A stretch of DNA of 64,000 bases from Blastocatellia bacterium (lineage in GTDB: Bacteria > Acidobacteriota > Blastocatellia > Pyrinomonadales > Pyrinomonadaceae): assembly GCA_003168335.1 (NCBI GenBank), contig PMSM01000003.1, positions 434,001-498,000 of the forward strand, given 5' to 3'. The notes under the pieces are model-generated. The model saw only the letters and a list, made by a program, of their open reading frames with translations. It was not told the origin of the DNA and ran no database searches. A program made the position numbers and the translations under genes. Numbering within the stretch: the first letter of the stretch is position 1; each line of letters opens with the position of its first letter. Shown here one piece after another: positions 60,251-64,000 of the stretch.

Positions 60251-61781
60251 CCTTTCCGCCTGGCGCTGGTGGTTGCCGCCGGCGGCCCTCTCTCTGATCC
60301 TCATACTGGTTTTTGTCGATCCGTTCATTGGAGACTGGGATGCGCTGGAATATACGGTCAGCGCCCTGCGCGGGCTACCTTCGTCGATGGCTCTGGGACG
60401 AAGCCTGTTCATTTTTTATAATCACGGCCTCTATGTCATCGCGCACGCGGTGTTCAATCTGCCACCCCAGCGGGCTTATCTGTTGTTCAAGTACACAGTC
60501 GTCGCGCAGGGTCCGCTAGCGGTCGTTGCCTGCTGGACACTGACTCGCGATCTCACTCACTCGCGTCATGCGGCCACGATCGCAGCGTTGCTCGTGACCT
60601 TCTCGCCGGTGTTTCTCATTTACAGCGGCCAGGTGATGACCGACGTTCCCGCGCTGCTGCTGCTGACCCTGGCGCTGCTCGTTCATCTGCGGGGCCTGCA
60701 ACAAAGACGAATCTGGCTGGTTTTGTTTGGCGCTGCGCTGCTCGGTGCCGGGGTGAATCTGCGCGAGACAGCAGGTTTTTATGCTCCGTGGTTGGTATTC
60801 GCCCCGTTTGTTTGCGGATGGCGGCCCAGCCGCCGAGGATTATTGCTGGTAGGGCTATCGTGTCTGATCTTTATGATTTTCGCCGGTTCCAGTTTTGCTT
60901 TTTGGTTTCTCGCCGATCCGACTTATCGCGCCGCCTGGTACGGTTGGCGAGAATCAATGCGCCTAGAATCGGCGCTGCATCCAGTTTCAATCCGCACCGT
61001 TTGGCCATGGTTCGCTTTCTTCCTGGTCACCGCGCCGCTGGTGGTGCTCACTTTGCCCATGGCCGGCGTCGCCGAATGGCGCAAGCACAGGCTTTCTCCC
61101 ATCTTGTTACTCGCGGCCGTGGGCTTGTTTGCAAACCTGCTGCTGCTTCTGAATTACAGCACAGCCATCGGTTGGCGCTATCTTTTGACCGGGCTGCCGG
61201 CGCTCGTTCCTCTAAGTTCGTACTATCTCGTTCAGTCACTGACCAGGCGGTTCGAAAAGGAGCTTTGGGCGTTCTTAGCATCAGTTACTACGATCGCCTT
61301 GATTGCTGTTTTGTGCGGAGCGTATTTGTGGCCGATGAGGAGCGGTACTGTGAAAGTGAGGGCCGGGGCGAAAGAATATGACCGGGAGCTGCTGAAGCTT
61401 CCGCGCGACGCGGTGATGATCTCCGGCGCCCAGACGGTCGCGGTCAAGTATTGGCGCGGCATAGGCTCAGGCGAATGGGACACGATTGGCCCCGGGGCGG
61501 GCTGGCCTGGCTCGCAATTGGGTTCAGTGATTACTGGCTACTTGAACCAGGAACGGCACGTGTTTCTTGATGCCAACCCGCTTTGGTGGCAGCCGTGCGG
61601 GTGGCACGTCAGTGAGATTAAAGAGCTGACCAGACTCCGCTTTCATTTTCGCCGGGTCGCGCCGACAGTTTACGAAATCCGGCCGAATGATGATCCATCG
61701 GCGACAGATCAGCCTCGACTGGAAAATCTCCTGCCAGAGAACCGGCCCGCAGAGGTGAAGCGGTGTTTTAATTCGGAGTGA
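60210..61781 (+). CDS. GT39-like membrane glycosyltransferase
   Basis: The 523-residue protein has about 11 membrane helices; the first extracytoplasmic loop is VDPFIGDWDALEYTVSALRG, with an acidic pair (GDWDA) at the expected catalytic position of PMT/ArnT-type enzymes. LLTLALLVHLRGL and WRYLLTGLPALVPLSSYYL lie in later helices. The N-terminal residues MSNEKWEITNGKS come from the upstream repeat arm. It is paralogous in layout to the gene at 58525. Confidence 0.75.
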   Translation: MSNEKWEITNGKSLLSAWRWWLPPAALSLILILVFVDPFIGDWDALEYTVSALRGLPSSMALGRSLFIFYNHGLYVIAHAVFNLPPQRAYLLFKYTVVAQGPLAVVACWTLTRDLTHSRHAATIAALLVTFSPVFLIYSGQVMTDVPALLLLTLALLVHLRGLQQRRIWLVLFGAALLGAGVNLRETAGFYAPWLVFAPFVCGWRPSRRGLLLVGLSCLIFMIFAGSSFAFWFLADPTYRAAWYGWRESMRLESALHPVSIRTVWPWFAFFLVTAPLVVLTLPMAGVAEWRKHRLSPILLLAAVGLFANLLLLLNYSTAIGWRYLLTGLPALVPLSSYYLVQSLTRRFEKELWAFLASVTTIALIAVLCGAYLWPMRSGTVKVRAGAKEYDRELLKLPRDAVMISGAQTVAVKYWRGIGSGEWDTIGPGAGWPGSQLGSVITGYLNQERHVFLDANPLWWQPCGWHVSEIKELTRLRFHFRRVAPTVYEIRPNDDPSATDQPRLENLLPENRPAEVKRCFNSE

Positions 61782-61786
61782 GAAAA

Positions 61787-64000
61787 CTACGCCGTTCGCA
61801 ACTGCACCGGTGAGGGAACTGCCGCGGGCTGAGAGGGGACGAAGAAGTCGCCCGCGCCGGGGAACAGGCTCTCTTGCCAGTGAGGCTTCTTCGAAATCCA
61901 GGATGACACCGATTGGGCATCGACCGGCCGCGAGAACAGGTAACCCTGTCCGTACTGGCACTTCAGTTTGCGCAACTGCGCCAGTTGACTCAGGGTCTCT
62001 ATGCCTTCGGCTACGACTTCCATGCCCATGTTTTCGGCGAGCGAGATGACCGTGCGAACGATCTCGATGTTTTCAGCCGCTTCGCCGATACGTCCCACAA
62101 ACGAGCGATCGATCTTCAGGGTATTGACCGGGAACCGGTGCAGATAACTCAGTGACGAATAGCCGGTGCCAAAATCATCGATGCTCAGTTGCACCCCGAG
62201 CGCCTTCAAGCGCTTCAGCAGTCGCGCCGCCATCTCGGCATTTTCCATCACCGCGCTCTCGGTAATTTCGAGTTTCAAATGCTTCGCGTCGACGTGTGTC
62301 TCGTCCAGAATATCCCGGATATTTTCGACGAGATCCGGCTGTGCTACTTGTTTGCCGGAAAGGTTGACGCTCATGAACAGCGAGCGATTGGCCGGTGATT
62401 GCCACTGCCACTGGCAAAGTTGCTGGCACGCGCGCTTCAGAATCCACAGTCCCAAAGGAACGATCAGGCCGGTATCTTCGGCCAGCGGAATAAAGTCGGA
62501 CGGATTAATGAACCCGCGCTCGGGATGCTGCCAACGAATCAGCGCTTCAAAGCCGGCGAGCTGTCCGTTCTCGAGCGCGACGATCGGCTGGTAGTAAACT
62601 CGCAGCTCTTCGCGTTCGATCGCCCGGCGCAGGTCGTTCTCCATTTGCAGCACATAGACGGCGTGCGTGTGCATACCCTTATCGAATACTTCGTAGCACG
62701 CTTTGCCCTGGGCCTTGGCGCGGTACATGGCCGTGTCCGCATCGCGCAGCATGTTTTCCGGATCGTCATAGCCGGTTGAACTGACGGCGATGCCGATGCT
62801 GGTGGTGGTAAAGACCTCGTGACCGCTAAGGTTGAAAGGCGATTGCAGTTTCTCCTGGATGCGGCGGGCCATGTTGGTCGCTTCGGCCTGATTGGGAATC
62901 CCATCAAGCAGGATTGCGAATTCGTCGCCGCCCAAACGCGCCACCATGTCCACTTCGCGAATACAGCTTTCCAGGCGCCGGGCCATCGTGATCAGCAGTT
63001 GGTCACCGATCGAGTGGCCCAGACTGTCGTTCACGTTCTTAAAGCGATCCAGGTCCAGAAACAGCACCGCAAACTGATAATCCTCGTGCTGCTTGGCGCG
63101 TTCAATTACGAATTTCAAGTTTTCAGCCAGCAGTGCGCGATTAGGCAGGTTGGTAAGCGCGTCGTGAAAAGCAGCACGACGAAAGTGGTCCTTGCTCTCT
63201 TGCAACTGGACGCTGATTCTTTCCTGCTCGGCGATATGCCGGCTCAGCTCTTCCACGTGGCGCTCAGCCTGTTCGGCGCGCGCCCTTTCGGCTTCGGCCC
63301 GATCGCGTTCGGCTTGCTCCGCCTGGGCTGATGTCGACTTAATTTCGTTGAGATATTTTTGATAAGTGAGATAGACGATTAGAATGATCGGTGTGGTGAC
63401 GAAAAGCACTGACATTCCGGCACGTTCTATGCCACTGGCAAGAGCACCCGCGACGGCCGCGCCAACCACGTAGGTCAGGGAGGTCCACATGTAATGAGAA
63501 TGCCAGGCGCGCCAGATCGATTTGTTCTGTTTGATCGCAATCAGGATCGCGCTGAGTCCGGTGTTTGAGAAATACTGCACCATCGCCATGGCGCCGATCG
63601 CCGCGATGAAGAACGACAGGTCATGCGATCTCAGCTCAGTCAGCGGCCCGAAGGCATAACGCATGACTCCGACGGTCAGCATCGTAGAGCACGCCATCAT
63701 CGAGGCGTTGAAGGCCACGATCAGGATCTTCTTGCCGGGACGGAGACCTTTGCTGACTCGCATGCCTGAACAGAGACCTTCGGCCGCCGCCAGGAGAATT
63801 CCCGGAAACCCGCCGTAGAGCAGCAGGACTAAAAAGATAAAAGTGTCCGAGACGGTGACGTTCGTATTAACCCGCGGAATCTGGACTGAGAAATACGAAC
63901 TGACTAACATCATGACCGCCGCCAGCACTAAGAACCGTAGATCCAATCGAGGCATCGGCAGCAGAAACGTCGAAAATGCCAGCGCGATGACGCCGAGGAC
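61787..64000 (-). CDS. GGDEF-EAL cyclic-di-GMP protein (5' end outside window)
   Basis: The frame is open past the window start at 64000 (FSTFLLPMPRLDLRF), so the N-terminus is missing. It has about six or more membrane helices (MASE-like sensor, up to about residue 200 of the visible part), a coiled-coil linker (EQAERDRAEAERARAEQAERHVEE), a GGDEF domain with RLGGDEFAILLDG and an EAL domain with FEALIRWQHPERG, EITESAVMENA, SIDDFGTGYSSLSYLH and VVAEGIETLSQL. All key EAL residues are present. It probably makes and degrades cyclic-di-GMP. Confidence 0.93.
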   Translation of the reverse strand, partial: VLGVIALAFSTFLLPMPRLDLRFLVLAAVMMLVSSYFSVQIPRVNTNVTVSDTFIFLVLLLYGGFPGILLAAAEGLCSGMRVSKGLRPGKKILIVAFNASMMACSTMLTVGVMRYAFGPLTELRSHDLSFFIAAIGAMAMVQYFSNTGLSAILIAIKQNKSIWRAWHSHYMWTSLTYVVGAAVAGALASGIERAGMSVLFVTTPIILIVYLTYQKYLNEIKSTSAQAEQAERDRAEAERARAEQAERHVEELSRHIAEQERISVQLQESKDHFRRAAFHDALTNLPNRALLAENLKFVIERAKQHEDYQFAVLFLDLDRFKNVNDSLGHSIGDQLLITMARRLESCIREVDMVARLGGDEFAILLDGIPNQAEATNMARRIQEKLQSPFNLSGHEVFTTTSIGIAVSSTGYDDPENMLRDADTAMYRAKAQGKACYEVFDKGMHTHAVYVLQMENDLRRAIEREELRVYYQPIVALENGQLAGFEALIRWQHPERGFINPSDFIPLAEDTGLIVPLGLWILKRACQQLCQWQWQSPANRSLFMSVNLSGKQVAQPDLVENIRDILDETHVDAKHLKLEITESAVMENAEMAARLLKRLKALGVQLSIDDFGTGYSSLSYLHRFPVNTLKIDRSFVGRIGEAAENIEIVRTVISLAENMGMEVVAEGIETLSQLAQLRKLKCQYGQGYLFSRPVDAQSVSSWISKKPHWQESLFPGAGDFFVPSQPAAVPSPVQLRTA

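Overview
The window looks like a chromosomal segment of an Acidobacteriota, most likely Blastocatellia (Pyrinomonadales-like). This is inferred from gene content: an alternative complex III / A2-type caa3 oxidase cluster, a secreted Tricorn protease, GTP-dependent PEP carboxykinase, many secreted beta-propeller and peptidase genes, and a heavy load of small palindromic intergenic repeats. No rRNA, tRNA, CRISPR array, intact transposase or prophage was recognised.

Layout. 1-2.0 kb: a Ski2-like helicase gene split by a palindromic repeat carrying an in-frame stop. 2.3-12.1 kb: a TonB-like membrane protein, a PEBP lipoprotein, a double-YCII protein, a BNR-repeat protein, a higBA module with a frameshifted toxin, a Tricorn protease, a small secreted protein and an intact ParE-type toxin-antitoxin pair. 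12.1-20.4 kb: a copper island on the minus strand (CopA ATPase, CopC-CopD fusion, a Met-rich barrel protein, several small Cys/His/Met-rich exported proteins and a dead CDF transporter). 20.4-22.3 kb: a PerR/Fur regulator with a perfect palindromic operator next to its start, a 2-Cys peroxiredoxin, a TlpA-like protein and a peroxiredoxin remnant. 22.4-28.1 kb: pckG, a transglutaminase-like protein, an EamA transporter, a ferredoxin-domain protein and a zinc-ribbon membrane protein.

28.2-42.2 kb: one long minus-strand respiratory cluster read as ActA-B-C-D-E-F, a single-span protein, Sco, and cytochrome c oxidase subunits II-I-III-IV. Quinol electrons would pass through ACIII to the cytochrome c domain of subunit II and then to oxygen; Sco would load CuA. 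42.3-51.1 kb: membrane and secreted proteins, a subtilase, and rsmE, prmA and era. 51.1-55.0 kb: a decayed zeta toxin beside a small intact partner, two M20 peptidases and VOC proteins. 55.3-64 kb: two lipid acyltransferases, a receiver/HATPase protein, two GT39-like glycosyltransferases and a GGDEF-EAL protein that runs off the edge.

The strongest unusual signal is the interplay of repeats and genes. At least eight families of short palindromic or low-complexity repeats recur here. Several lie inside or at the edges of real genes: three segments inside actB (one repeat twice, in opposite orientations and different frames), one splitting the helicase, one at the actE/actF junction, heptanucleotide repeats encoding the signal peptides of Sco and ActE, and a MITE-like element supplying the start codons of both glycosyltransferases. 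All calls rest on reading the sequence and the supplied translations; no database search was run.
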